A stretch of DNA of 28,843 nucleotides from a bacterium (GTDB lineage Bacteria > ARS69). The stretch lies in assembly GCA_025774805.1 (NCBI GenBank), contig JALGZR010000044.1, forward strand, positions 1 through 28,843, written 5' to 3'. A program made the translations under genes and the position numbers. Shown piece after piece: positions 1 to 8,012 of this stretch. The number at the start of each line of letters is the position of its first letter. The first letter of the stretch is position 1. The notes below the pieces were generated by a model that worked only from the letters and a program-made list of their open reading frames with translations, was not told where the DNA came from and made no database searches.

Positions 1-624
1 GATCACGGCGTCGATCGTTCGTACGCCGTTCACGAGACCGAGAAGAGTGCCGACGTCCCCGACCGTAACCTCGGGCGATCGCCCGGCCGGCGTCAGGACC
101 AGGACCCCGTCCTCCGGTCCGAGGGCGTTTCGCATCTCCGCGACCTCGTCCGCCTTGCGCGCGCCCTCCATCAAGATCGGGCCGATTTCGGCTGCGAGCG
201 CACCCTCCGGCAGGGGTCCGGAGCGACGGTCCTCGGTCTCGAACTCGTAGGTCCCCGATCGGATGGACATCAGCTCGAAGATGTCCTGCTCGATCATGGA
301 CTCGAAGATCTCGTGGACGTCCTCCTCGGAGAGCAATCCCTCCTTGATCAGGATGTCCTGCACGTCCATTCCGGACTTGCGCCGCATCGCCGCGACACGG
401 TCGGCCTGATCTTCCGTGAGAAGGCCGCGGCGCTCGATGTACTCCTCGAAGGGATCGGTCTCGTCGGCCGGGTTCCGGGTCGAGGTGATCTTCCCGTCCC
501 GGAAGAACACGAAGTGGCACTTGCCTTTCGAGATCACCTTGAGCCAGCCCGCCTTCTGCTGGGAGGCGATCAGCTGGAGGATGTCCGGAAGCTCGAACTC
601 GCGAAGCTCGCCCCGAAACGACAT
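1..624 (-). CDS. DUF4388 (PATAN-type) domain protein, C-terminus cut by window edge
   Basis: The reading frame starts at ATG 624-622 and is open to the window edge, so at least 208 residues are seen and the 3' end is missing. The start, MSFRGELREFELPDILQLIA, followed by a KAGWLKV turn and a FFRDGKITS strand, is the signature of the DUF4388/PATAN domain, found in bacterial signalling and surface-motility proteins. A second part (about residues 60-130) is helical and acidic, with LLTEDQADRV and LLSEEDVHEIFE repeats resembling the general-secretion/type IV pilus GspE N-terminal-like helices that often accompany DUF4388. The ATG overlaps the TGA of the upstream TPR gene by one base (TGATG), so the two are probably translationally coupled. 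No catalytic residues are visible; an adaptor role is the likely one, but the partner is unknown. Confidence 0.85.
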   Translation of the reverse strand, partial: MSFRGELREFELPDILQLIASQQKAGWLKVISKGKCHFVFFRDGKITSTRNPADETDPFEEYIERRGLLTEDQADRVAAMRRKSGMDVQDILIKEGLLSEEDVHEIFESMIEQDIFELMSIRSGTYEFETEDRRSGPLPEGALAAEIGPILMEGARKADEVAEMRNALGPEDGVLVLTPAGRSPEVTVGDVGTLLGLVNGVRTIDAVI

Positions 625-2480
625 CAGGCACTCCTCGCGCGGGAGGGCGCTCCCGCGTCCTTCTCGGCTTCGCTCTCCAGGGGACGCTGCGCGCTCTTCA
701 GATAGCTCCGGAGGGACACGAGCATCAGCACGGCGTACAGGAATGCGAGGGCCCCCGACCATCGGTCGAATCCGAAGCCACTTCCGGGCGGGCCGGTGCC
801 CGGCCCGATGGACACGACCGTCAGCGCGGAGGCGGCGAGAAGCGCGACGATCCCGAGGGAAAAGACGGCCCGACGGGGATTCCCCCGGAGAATATGACCC
901 GAACCGGGGAGCAGTACCGAAAGTACGATCCCGATCGCCCGGGGGATCCGCCCCACCCGGCGACGTCGCGCCTCGAGGAGCCCGTACCTTTTCAACGGGG
1001 CCTTGACCGACTGCCGAATCCCGAAGCACTCGGCGCAGAGGCTCCGCCGCAGGACGCGGTATTGGCTCTTCCGACTGATGATCTTCCCGCAGGAGGCACA
1101 GGGGAACGTCCGGTGGAGGCGCCGGGCGAAGCTGACCCACCAGAGCGCGAGGTAAAGGGGAATCGCCAGCCCGTAGGGCTTCATGGGGAGCAACAGGAAG
1201 ACGGTCATCCGGGCCGCCCGACCCCAGGGAAGAGAGGCTCCGAATCCCGCACCCTGCAGGAACCGGTACCAGACCGCGCCGGGACCGAGCACGCGGTCGC
1301 GAACGACGATGTTCTCGGGGTCGGCCGCAAGCCCCTTGGGGAACTGATAGCCGAGGCGGCTCGCGATGGCGATGTCCTCATCCGCCTGCCGGAACCGGAG
1401 TTTCTGGACCCACGCCTGCGCGCGGTTCACGTGGACCATCGGCTGGTTCGCCGAAAGCTCGAGAGCCCGATCGTAGGAGGCCAGGGCGGCCTCCGCGCGT
1501 CCCGAGAGCAGATGGACGTTGCCGAGGTTGTTGTGATACTCCCACCGCTCCGGGTCCAGTTCCGTCGCCTTCGACAACCGTTGCTGCGCCCTGCGGTATC
1601 GGCCGGCCCGCCGCTCCGCCAGCGCGAGCGTGGCGTGGTAGTCGGGGTCCTCCTCGGTCCCCCGGGGAGACACGAGCCGCAGATCCTCGCTTCGGGCGGG
1701 GTCCGCTGAAGTCTGGGTCGCCCACAGGCAGCGGAGGTACGACTGCGGAACGGACGTTTCGGCCAGGCGCGTCCAGGCGGCCAGCGCGAACGGGGAGATC
1801 AGAATGGCCACGCCGGCCGCGGCGCAGAGCCTGCGTTCCGAACGGCCCATGACGGCCCAGACCGCCGTGCTTCCGAAGAGAGTCACCCAGAGGAGAGCCG
1901 CCGTGGGAGGAAGCGTCAGGGCCAGAACGAGCGGTGCGCACAGCGTCAGCAGACTCATTCCCGCCCGGATCTCGGGGGGAAGGAAGAGGAGCTTTTCCTC
2001 CAGGCCGTGGTGGATCAGCGGGAGGCTCTTTCCGATCGCCAGCAGGGCGACCAGGACCAGCGCGGTCATCGCGGCCAGCGCGATCACGGTCAGCGTGACG
2101 AAGGCCCCCCACTGTTGGGCGGGAAACGACTTTGCCGCCCGACGGATCAGCGTGACCGTTTCGGCGGCGAACTCGGAGTCCCCGTTCCGGAGGAGGGTGA
2201 CGACGAGCTCACTCCGCGCGGCGTGGAGATCGGGGTCGAAGCGAAGAGCCCAGCGAAGGTCCGAGATCCGTGACGCCGGGGTCGGGGCGGTTCGGGATCG
2301 AGCCCAGTACGCGTGCGCCCAGAACGGATCGGCCAGGATCCCGTGATGTCCCATGTCGACCAGATGGGCCGTAGCCTCCCGATCGGTCAGACGCGAGGAG
2401 GCCGTGGCCTCCGATGCGAGTCCACCGCAGACGAGTGACAAGAGGGCCACGGCGGCGCATGGCCCGAGGAGGCGTTCCAT
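624..2480 (-). CDS. TPR membrane protein with internal zinc ribbon
   Basis: 618 residues if started at ATG 2480-2478, which gives a clean signal peptide (MERLLGPCAAVALLSLVCGG) with a GGGAG Shine-Dalgarno 11 bases upstream; the open frame extends 35 codons further but that extension has no signal-like features. Order of parts: signal peptide; a short TPR-like stretch; three or four hydrophobic segments (about residues 115-240); TPRs (about 290-370, with WEYHNNLGNVHLLSGRAEAA); another membrane segment; a zinc-ribbon-like CxxC...CxxC pair (CASCGKII, LCAECF, about residue 455-480); then a C-terminal membrane pair preceded by LLPGSGHILRG, a motif seen in small membrane domains such as TM2/DUF5683. 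Function unknown. Its coupling to the DUF4388 gene suggests a shared membrane complex, which is inference. Confidence 0.8.
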   Translation of the reverse strand: MERLLGPCAAVALLSLVCGGLASEATASSRLTDREATAHLVDMGHHGILADPFWAHAYWARSRTAPTPASRISDLRWALRFDPDLHAARSELVVTLLRNGDSEFAAETVTLIRRAAKSFPAQQWGAFVTLTVIALAAMTALVLVALLAIGKSLPLIHHGLEEKLLFLPPEIRAGMSLLTLCAPLVLALTLPPTAALLWVTLFGSTAVWAVMGRSERRLCAAAGVAILISPFALAAWTRLAETSVPQSYLRCLWATQTSADPARSEDLRLVSPRGTEEDPDYHATLALAERRAGRYRRAQQRLSKATELDPERWEYHNNLGNVHLLSGRAEAALASYDRALELSANQPMVHVNRAQAWVQKLRFRQADEDIAIASRLGYQFPKGLAADPENIVVRDRVLGPGAVWYRFLQGAGFGASLPWGRAARMTVFLLLPMKPYGLAIPLYLALWWVSFARRLHRTFPCASCGKIISRKSQYRVLRRSLCAECFGIRQSVKAPLKRYGLLEARRRRVGRIPRAIGIVLSVLLPGSGHILRGNPRRAVFSLGIVALLAASALTVVSIGPGTGPPGSGFGFDRWSGALAFLYAVLMLVSLRSYLKSAQRPLESEAEKDAGAPSRARSA

Positions 2481-2749
2481 CCGGCCGGACACTCCCGGTG
2501 CGGGGTAGACTTCGGCGCCTTGGATCGAGTATCGGCCGCCGAGGGGAAGGACTTGAGAGCCGGCCGTCGAGGCCGGAATCCACAATTCATTGAAAACAAA
2601 TAAATTGGACCATCCCCCGGGGAGCGAGGACAGAGCGGACTCGGGAGCGGGGGCGGTGCGGTCGGGGCGTCGGCACGGTAGGGGAGATTCGCACGGGCGA
2701 GGCCGGCGGGGCGGCCTCGGTCGTCGCCCGGCCGGGTGTGATCCGCCGG
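2481..2749. other. Intergenic gap between the two halves of the minus-strand cluster
   Basis: No convincing gene on either strand. It holds a conspicuous AT-rich patch at about 2583-2610 in otherwise very GC-rich DNA, which probably carries the promoter of the downstream TPR gene, though I cannot assign -35/-10 boxes with confidence. A 7-bp-arm hairpin at 2698-2719 (CGAGGCC/GGCCTCG, 8-nt loop) lies just after the GDPD stop codon and could act in termination, but no T-tract follows it on the minus strand. Confidence 0.4.
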
Positions 2750-3534
2750 TCAGGCCGTCGAGGAGACGATGCCGCGCAGGACCGCAGGATTGTCCGACAG
2801 AATCCCCTCGACGCCCGCCCTGACGAGCCGGGCGGCGGTCTCCAACTCGTTCACGGTGTAGACGTAGAGCGCCAGGCCGTTGCGGCGGCAGTCGACCACG
2901 AAACGCTCGTCGACCGACTCGTGGCGGGCGCAGATTCCCCAGAGTCCCAGATCACGAAACGCTCGTCGACCGACTCGTGGCGGGCGCAGATTCCCCAGAG
3001 TCCCAGATCGGTCAGCACCGACTCCGAGGGGATCGGCTGATCGATGCCCAGAATCAGAGCCCGGGGAAGCGCCGGCAGATGATCCCGCGCTCCCGCGAGG
3101 ATCTCGGCCTCGAACGACGCGACGACCATCTGGGCGTCGCGATTCGCGTGGTATCGCTCCGCCAGCGAGTGGTACACGGCCTCGGGCATCGGTTCCTTCA
3201 ACTCGAGCACGAGCAGCGTCTTCCCGAAGAACTCGTCGAGGACCTCGTCGAGGAGGGGAATCCGCTCGCCCCGGAATCTCTCGTCGAAGGGCGCACCGGC
3301 GTCGAGGACCCGCAGGGACTCCGCATCGTACTCGGTCAGCGGACCGTGACCGTTCGTCGTGCGGTCCACGGAGTCGTCGTGGAGGATGACGGGAGTCCCG
3401 TCCGGCAGGACTCGCACGTCGATCTCGATGCCGTCGGCGCTCTCGGCCAGAGCTCTCCGAAACGAAGCGAACGTGTTCTCCGGGGTGCTCGCGGGAGCGC
3501 CGCGATGGCCGACGAGCCGGGGAGGGAGAGTCAC
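2750..3534 (-). pseudogene. Glycerophosphodiester phosphodiesterase, frameshifted by a 56-bp tandem duplication
   Basis: GDPD-family TIM-barrel enzyme that hydrolyses glycerophosphodiesters to glycerol-3-phosphate and an alcohol. GTG start at 3534-3532 overlaps the TGA of the upstream gene (GTGA) and has AGGAG five bases before it. The family residues are present: GHRG (H10, R11), PENT, E37 and D39 (IEIDV), and HDD (H52, D53). The frame is clean to about codon 180 (ICARHESVDERF). Then a 56-bp direct duplication (2897-3009) shifts the frame, and the protein would end in unrelated residues at 2851. In the shifted-back frame the expected C-terminal barrel resumes (LALYVYTVNELETAARLV, GVEGILSDNPAVL) and stops at TGA 2752-2750. 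Removing one 56-bp copy restores a full-length enzyme of about 242 residues. Either a recent inactivating duplication or an assembly error. Confidence 0.85.
2897..3009. repeat. Perfect tandem duplication, period 56 bp
   Basis: Positions 2897-2953 match 2953-3009 exactly at an offset of 56 bases (57 matching bases because one flanking C is shared). The repeat lies wholly inside the GDPD gene. Because 56 is not a multiple of three it breaks the frame. Absence of any mismatch between copies implies that the event is very recent, or is an artefact. Confidence 0.97.
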
Positions 3535-6500
3535 GACGTCTCCTGTAGAGTCGGCGCAGGACGCTCGGACGCCGCTTCCGCCGGCAAATCGCGAATCAGA
3601 CGCGGTGCCGGGCGCGTGTTCCACTCGCTCCGGTAGGCACGGTGGGGCTCGTCTTCCGGATAGGACTCTTCGCTCCCGTAAGGATATCCGCTCATGGCCC
3701 GAAAGGGGAGAGGATCCACGCGATCGGAGAAGGCGGTGTTCAGGTCTCCGTCCTTCGCCCACCCCTCGAACGCGATGAAATACGTGCGTCGCTGATCCGC
3801 AGCCAGCGGGGGCAGCCGGTCGAATCGCCAGCGCAATGTGCACTCGTCGCCGGACGCCATCACCACGAATCGATCCTCCGCCGTCTGGAGAAGCGGGGAA
3901 ACGTCCCCGTACCTCGTGTACAGGCCCGCGGGCGGGTCCCAAGGGATCTCGGTGGTCCGGAGTCGGTTGTAGTCGTACCGCTCGGGAATCTCCCCGGTGA
4001 CCGACGGAATCGGCTGGGAATGGCCCCGGAAGTGGAGATGCGCCTCGTCCGGAAGGAGCATCGTGATCGCGGGCTCCTCGGCCGGCTCACCGATCTGGAG
4101 CACCGCCCGGTCCCAGTAGATGCGGAGCGTGGTGGACAACCGGATCACGGCCCGCCCGCCGGGGAAGACGCCCGTCACGTCGACGGGGATCGACCTCGTC
4201 ATGCCTCCGGGAAAGCCGACCTGGATCGGAAGGTCGACCCAGGGTCCTCCGGGTCCCTCCGGTCCGGGCACCTGCAGTCGAGGAGGGACGAACGCGTGAC
4301 GGGAATCCTGATGGACGGCGAGATGCACCGACGCGCTCGTCCAGTGGAGCCACCCCGAGAGGTGGAGGGTGAGAGACGCCCCGTCCGGGACGTCGCCGAA
4401 GTCGACTTCGAGGGTGTGCATCTCGGTGATGCCCGCATGCTGCGTGAGGGAAAGGTCTCCGACCACGATTCCGTCGGTGTGCTGCAGGACCTCGGTGACG
4501 TCCCTTCCCCGATGATCCCGGGCGCTCACCGGACGCCGGGGGTCGTCGAGCACGTGGACTCCGAACTCCGGGAAGGGCGGAAACGAGAACTTCTCGTTCG
4601 GCTGAACCTCCATGCCTTCCGCATGATCGATCGCGTAGAGTCGGACCTGGTCGAGGTACGTCACCTCTCGTAGCTCTTCGGTGACCTGAGCGACGAGGAA
4701 ACCGTCCGCGTCCGGTTGCATTCGCTCGGCGGGAACGCGAACGACCTCGTCGTGATCGGGAGGCAGGAAGATGCCGGGCTGCACGGGAAGTCCCAGCGGG
4801 CACGCGGTCAGGACGTCGGTGTTGAACTCGAACCGCTGTCCGTTCCAGGTATAGAGAAACGGGCACGACCCGACGGGCCGGTCGGTCTCCTCGACCGAGA
4901 TCGTCGCGCCGGGCCGGGGAGCGGGAATCGCCTGGCGGACGCCGTCGGGCCAGCGGACGCGCAGCGCATCGACGGCTTCGGAGGCGCCGAGACCGAGATG
5001 GATCGGGCGGCCCGCCCCGTCGGCCCGCACGTAGCGTGATCCCGCGAGGAGCTCCACGACGACGCCTACACCGTCCCGATTGCTCTTCGTCCCACGCGGT
5101 TCGACCACCAGTGCGGATCCGAGGATCCCGACGTTTCGCGCGATTCCCGAAGTGGATCGCGACGTCACGAGGTCGATGCGACGATCCCGGTCGATCAGGA
5201 GCGCGGCCACCGGATAAGTCCCCGCATCGGCCAGGGGGCGCAGGGGCGCGGTCGTCTCCCGGAACCGAAACTCGCCCTCGTTGATCGCCAGGGACGCTCC
5301 CACCTCGCGGGCGGCGAGCAGATCGACGCGGCCGTCGTTGTCGAAGTCCCGCGCCCACATCGACTCGTTTCCCAGCGAGGTCCAGCGGAGCGGTCCCGCA
5401 ATCGCGGGACGGCCGGCGACGGTCTGAAACCTCAGCTCTCCCCGGTTCTCGAGGACGACGACTCCGCCCGAGGCGGAGACCGCCAGGTCGAGGTCGCCGT
5501 CGGCGTCGAAGTCGGCGGCGACGATTCCGAACGCGCCCCGGAGCGAGACGTCCTCGAGAGAGCGCGGCTCGAATCGTCCTCCGCGGAGATTCGAGGCGAT
5601 CACGGTTCGTGCGTCCCGAGTGACGAACACGAGGTCGGGGTCGAAGTCGTCGTCGACGTCTCCGACGGTCAGTCCCACCACGGGGCCGATTCGATCGAGA
5701 CCGCTCTCGCCCGTCACGTCGGAGAACGTCCAGTCGCCGTGGTTGCGGAGCAGAACGGGCCCGGACCGGCCGATGGCGACGATGTCGAGGTCGCCCTCGT
5801 GGTCGAAGTCGACAGCGGCGAAGCGGACTGCCGGATCGCGGCAGATCGCGACCGGCGGCTCCCACGCGCCCTCGAGCCCCGGATGAACGAGGACCCCCTG
5901 ACCGCCGGAGCGCACCAGGTCGGGGCGACCGTCGCGGTCGAGATCGAGCACCCGAGCCATCGTGATTCCGAGGAGGCCGGCGAGGCCGCGACTCGCGGTG
6001 ACGTCGACCCAACCCTCCTCCGTCCAACGCAGGTCATGCATCCGCTGTCCGTCGCCGAGCAGGAGGTCACGGTCGCCGTCGCCGTCGACGTCCGCGATCT
6101 CGGCCCACCGGACTCCTCCCACGTCGGGCAGCGCACGAAGAGCGAATGCCGGGACGCGCCGTGCGTCACCGCGGTCGCGCGGACGGGGGAACGAGGTCAG
6201 CTCGAACAGCTCGCCGATCTCCAGCTCCTCCTCCCCGCGCTCGCGCGGGGCGTCGTCGGGACCGCGGCTCATCCGAGCTCGAGAACGGTCCAGCGCCTGC
6301 TCGCTTTCGTCCCGGAGTCCGCTGCGCAGGAGGGCCTGCCCGTAGCGACGGAGCGCGGAGGCGTAGTGGCGTGGGGCGCGATCGGGGCCGGCGCGGACGA
6401 CCGATCCGAGCTCGCGGGTCGCCGTCTCCGGATCATCGAGGCGGATCGCCACCAGTCCGAGGTTGTAGTCCAGCTCGGGGCCACGGCCGCCGAGCTCCCG

Positions 6501-6890
6501 GCAGCGCAGGAGCGCCGCCCGCGCCTCCTCGAGTCGGGCCCGTCGCTTGGCGAGAATCCCGAGGCAATACCAGGTTCGGGGGGAATCGGCCTCGATCTCG
6601 AGGGCCCGCTGCAGTAAGGCCGCCGCCGACTCCAGATCTCCCGCCCGAAGGGCCGCCACGCCCGCATTCCGTAGGTCTGCGGGGCTGTCCGGGGCTCCTC
6701 GGGCCGCCAGAGCGAGCTCGATGGCCGCCTGCCCGACCTCACCGCTCTCCAGGTAGGCCGATCCGAGGTCCCGATGAATCCAGAGAGACCCCTCCCCGGC
6801 CGCCCCGGGGTCCGAGGCCCGGGCCGGCGTCACGCACAGGCCGGCTGCGAGGGCCGTGAGTCGGACCGCGACCGGGACCGGGCGGATCAA
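3531..6890 (-). CDS. Large exported TPR / FG-GAP (VCBS) / ASPIC-UnbV protein
   Basis: 1119 residues. TTG start at 6890-6888 preceded by GGAGAG; the first 26 residues form a signal peptide (LTALAAGLCVTPARAS). About residues 35-205 are TPRs (for example DYNLGLVAIRLDDPETA). Residues about 255-570 are a seven-bladed set of FG-GAP/VCBS repeats with calcium-binding-type loops (DVDGDGDRDL, DLDRDGRPDL, DFDADGDLDL, DFDNDGRVDL). About 590-660 is an ASPIC/UnbV module (ALRVRWPDG). From about 670 onward is a long region starting CPFLYTWNGQRFEFNTDVL that recurs at the C-terminus of related TPR/CRTAC1-type proteins but has no function I can name. Extracytoplasmic, probably a beta-propeller surface or periplasmic protein. 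Coupled to the GDPD gene by GTGA. Role unknown. Confidence 0.85.
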   Translation of the reverse strand: MIRPVPVAVRLTALAAGLCVTPARASDPGAAGEGSLWIHRDLGSAYLESGEVGQAAIELALAARGAPDSPADLRNAGVAALRAGDLESAAALLQRALEIEADSPRTWYCLGILAKRRARLEEARAALLRCRELGGRGPELDYNLGLVAIRLDDPETATRELGSVVRAGPDRAPRHYASALRRYGQALLRSGLRDESEQALDRSRARMSRGPDDAPRERGEEELEIGELFELTSFPRPRDRGDARRVPAFALRALPDVGGVRWAEIADVDGDGDRDLLLGDGQRMHDLRWTEEGWVDVTASRGLAGLLGITMARVLDLDRDGRPDLVRSGGQGVLVHPGLEGAWEPPVAICRDPAVRFAAVDFDHEGDLDIVAIGRSGPVLLRNHGDWTFSDVTGESGLDRIGPVVGLTVGDVDDDFDPDLVFVTRDARTVIASNLRGGRFEPRSLEDVSLRGAFGIVAADFDADGDLDLAVSASGGVVVLENRGELRFQTVAGRPAIAGPLRWTSLGNESMWARDFDNDGRVDLLAAREVGASLAINEGEFRFRETTAPLRPLADAGTYPVAALLIDRDRRIDLVTSRSTSGIARNVGILGSALVVEPRGTKSNRDGVGVVVELLAGSRYVRADGAGRPIHLGLGASEAVDALRVRWPDGVRQAIPAPRPGATISVEETDRPVGSCPFLYTWNGQRFEFNTDVLTACPLGLPVQPGIFLPPDHDEVVRVPAERMQPDADGFLVAQVTEELREVTYLDQVRLYAIDHAEGMEVQPNEKFSFPPFPEFGVHVLDDPRRPVSARDHRGRDVTEVLQHTDGIVVGDLSLTQHAGITEMHTLEVDFGDVPDGASLTLHLSGWLHWTSASVHLAVHQDSRHAFVPPRLQVPGPEGPGGPWVDLPIQVGFPGGMTRSIPVDVTGVFPGGRAVIRLSTTLRIYWDRAVLQIGEPAEEPAITMLLPDEAHLHFRGHSQPIPSVTGEIPERYDYNRLRTTEIPWDPPAGLYTRYGDVSPLLQTAEDRFVVMASGDECTLRWRFDRLPPLAADQRRTYFIAFEGWAKDGDLNTAFSDRVDPLPFRAMSGYPYGSEESYPEDEPHRAYRSEWNTRPAPRLIRDLPAEAASERPAPTLQETS

Positions 6891-6938
6891 GGCGCTCTCC
6901 GAGGCGAGGGGGCGAAAACCGGCTACGAGCAGCCCGGA

Positions 6939-6967
6939 ATGATAGTCGAGAACGGTTTCCCTGGCCA
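6939..6967 (-). promoter_or_regulatory. Candidate sigma70-type promoter for the 6890->2750 operon
   Basis: On the minus strand TGGCCA (6967-6962), a 17-bp spacer and TATCAT (6944-6939) stand about 50 bases before the TTG start at 6890. The -10 box matches the consensus at five of six positions and the -35 at four of six. It faces away from the promoter of the HTH-cupin gene in the same gap. Confidence 0.45.
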
Positions 6968-7043
6968 GAGAGCCCGCACGGCGCTATGGATGGAGAGCGT
7001 CCCACTCTCTCAGACCGGATCCGGGGCCTCCTCGGAGCTCCGG

Positions 7044-7064
7044 CCTCACGGGGTGAACGTGAGG
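7044..7064. promoter_or_regulatory. Inverted repeat abutting the -35 box; possible operator of the HTH-cupin regulator
   Basis: CCTCACG and CGTGAGG, 7-bp perfect arms with a 7-base centre, end one base before the TTGGCA -35 hexamer at 7065. Position and symmetry fit an autoregulatory site for the dimeric HTH protein encoded just downstream, or for control of both divergent promoters in the 6891-7237 gap. Operator function is inference. Confidence 0.4.
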
Positions 7065-7094
7065 TTGGCAGAGGGTCCGATCCGCGGCTAGAAT
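7065..7094 (+). promoter_or_regulatory. Candidate sigma70-type promoter of the HTH-cupin gene
   Basis: TTGGCA (7065-7070), 18-bp spacer, TAGAAT (7089-7094). Predicted transcription start is about 7101, leaving a leader of about 135 bases before the chosen ATG. The rest of the 347-bp gap (6891-7237) holds two perfect short palindromes (CCGGATCCGG at 7015-7024 and GGAGCTCC at 7034-7041) and no gene. Confidence 0.5.
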
Positions 7095-7237
7095 CTTCTT
7101 ACTGGTTAATGTCGATCGGGAATCGACCATTCACGGGCTGCTGACGGATGCGAAAACGACCGTCCCGGTCCCACCGACTCCCGGCCGCCCGGATGGGCCA
7201 GGCCGCAATCGCCGCTCCCCCACGAGGCGCTGAGACC

Positions 7238-7951
7238 ATGGACGAGTTCGGAAAGAACCTGCGGTACTACCGTAAGCTGAGACGTCTCACCCAGACCGAC
7301 CTCGCGACCCAGGTCGGCGTGGCCCCGGCCTACGTCAGCCAGATCGAGTCCGCGCTGCGGATGCCCAGCCTGAAGGTGGCTCGCAAGTTCGCGGACGTTC
7401 TTCGCGTCAATCTCGCCTCTCTTCTCGGGAATCCCGAGACTCCGAGGACCGGGGATCGAATGACGGACGCGGAGAAGCTGGAGGCCCTGCGCGGTCTGCT
7501 CCGGTCCGTGGAGTTCGATCAGGAGCACCGTCCCGAGCGCCTCGACATCGAGGCCTACCCCGGGGCCCGCGGACTGCGCGTCTCCGAGAACGAGGCCGAT
7601 GCGGTAAGGCTCTACGCGTTCATCGAGATGACTCCGGGAGGCGCTCCGGGACGGCTCTACTCCCATCCCGGTCGCGAGCGGGTGTATTGCGCCGCGGGAG
7701 TGATCTACCTTCGGACCGGCTCGGAGCAGACGACCCTCGAGCCCGGTGACGTGCGCGAGTTCGAGTCCTCGCAACCGCACATCCTCTGGGGAGAGCGGGG
7801 CAGCGTCGCGGTGTCGACGACGTCCCCCGCTGTCACCCCGGATAATCTCCGGGAGCTCGCGGAGGAGGAGGATCGGTCGCTCGGTCCCGCCGCCGACGAG
7901 CCGAAGGGCCCGAGAAATCCCGCCCGCCCGGCGATCGAGCCTCTCGGCTAG
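7238..7951 (+). CDS. HTH (Xre-type) cupin-domain transcriptional regulator
   Basis: 237 residues from ATG 7238. The frame is open 30 codons upstream, but the N-terminal HTH (MDEFGKNLRYYRKLRRLTQ) begins exactly at this ATG, as is usual in the family. Residues about 5-62 are a classic HTH_3 domain (LTQTDLATQVGVAPAYVSQIE, recognition helix near VAPAYVSQIESALR). Residues about 115-200 form a cupin barrel (GRLYSHPGRERVYCAAGVIYL ... LEPGDVREFESSQPH), likely a ligand- or metal-sensing dimer domain. The last 35 residues are polar and low in complexity. Members of this family are local repressors or activators. It sits alone behind its own promoter, with a glycosyltransferase 61 bases downstream; a regulatory link to that gene or to the divergent operon is possible but unproven. 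Confidence 0.85.
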   Translation: MDEFGKNLRYYRKLRRLTQTDLATQVGVAPAYVSQIESALRMPSLKVARKFADVLRVNLASLLGNPETPRTGDRMTDAEKLEALRGLLRSVEFDQEHRPERLDIEAYPGARGLRVSENEADAVRLYAFIEMTPGGAPGRLYSHPGRERVYCAAGVIYLRTGSEQTTLEPGDVREFESSQPHILWGERGSVAVSTTSPAVTPDNLRELAEEEDRSLGPAADEPKGPRNPARPAIEPLG

Positions 7952-7957
7952 AGACCG

Positions 7958-7985
7958 GGCCGGCGCACCGGCCGGATCGGGCCGG
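7958..7985 (+). promoter_or_regulatory. Two mutually exclusive hairpins in the leader of the glycosyltransferase gene
   Basis: Three arms lie in a row: GGCCGG (7958-7963), CCGGCC (7968-7973) and GGCCGG (7980-7985). The middle arm can pair with either neighbour (loops of 4 and 6 bases), giving alternative structures between the HTH-cupin stop and the GTG at 8013. No T-run follows, so intrinsic attenuation is not shown; chance pairing is easy in such GC-rich DNA. Confidence 0.25.
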
Positions 7986-8012
7986 TGACCGGGAGCGGAG
8001 GAGGGGATCGGT

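Noticed and set aside
5739-6617. 292-residue plus-strand frame opposite the FG-GAP gene
   Set aside because: Shadow of the minus-strand gene: no family motifs and biased composition; the minus frame has signal peptide, TPR, FG-GAP and ASPIC modules.
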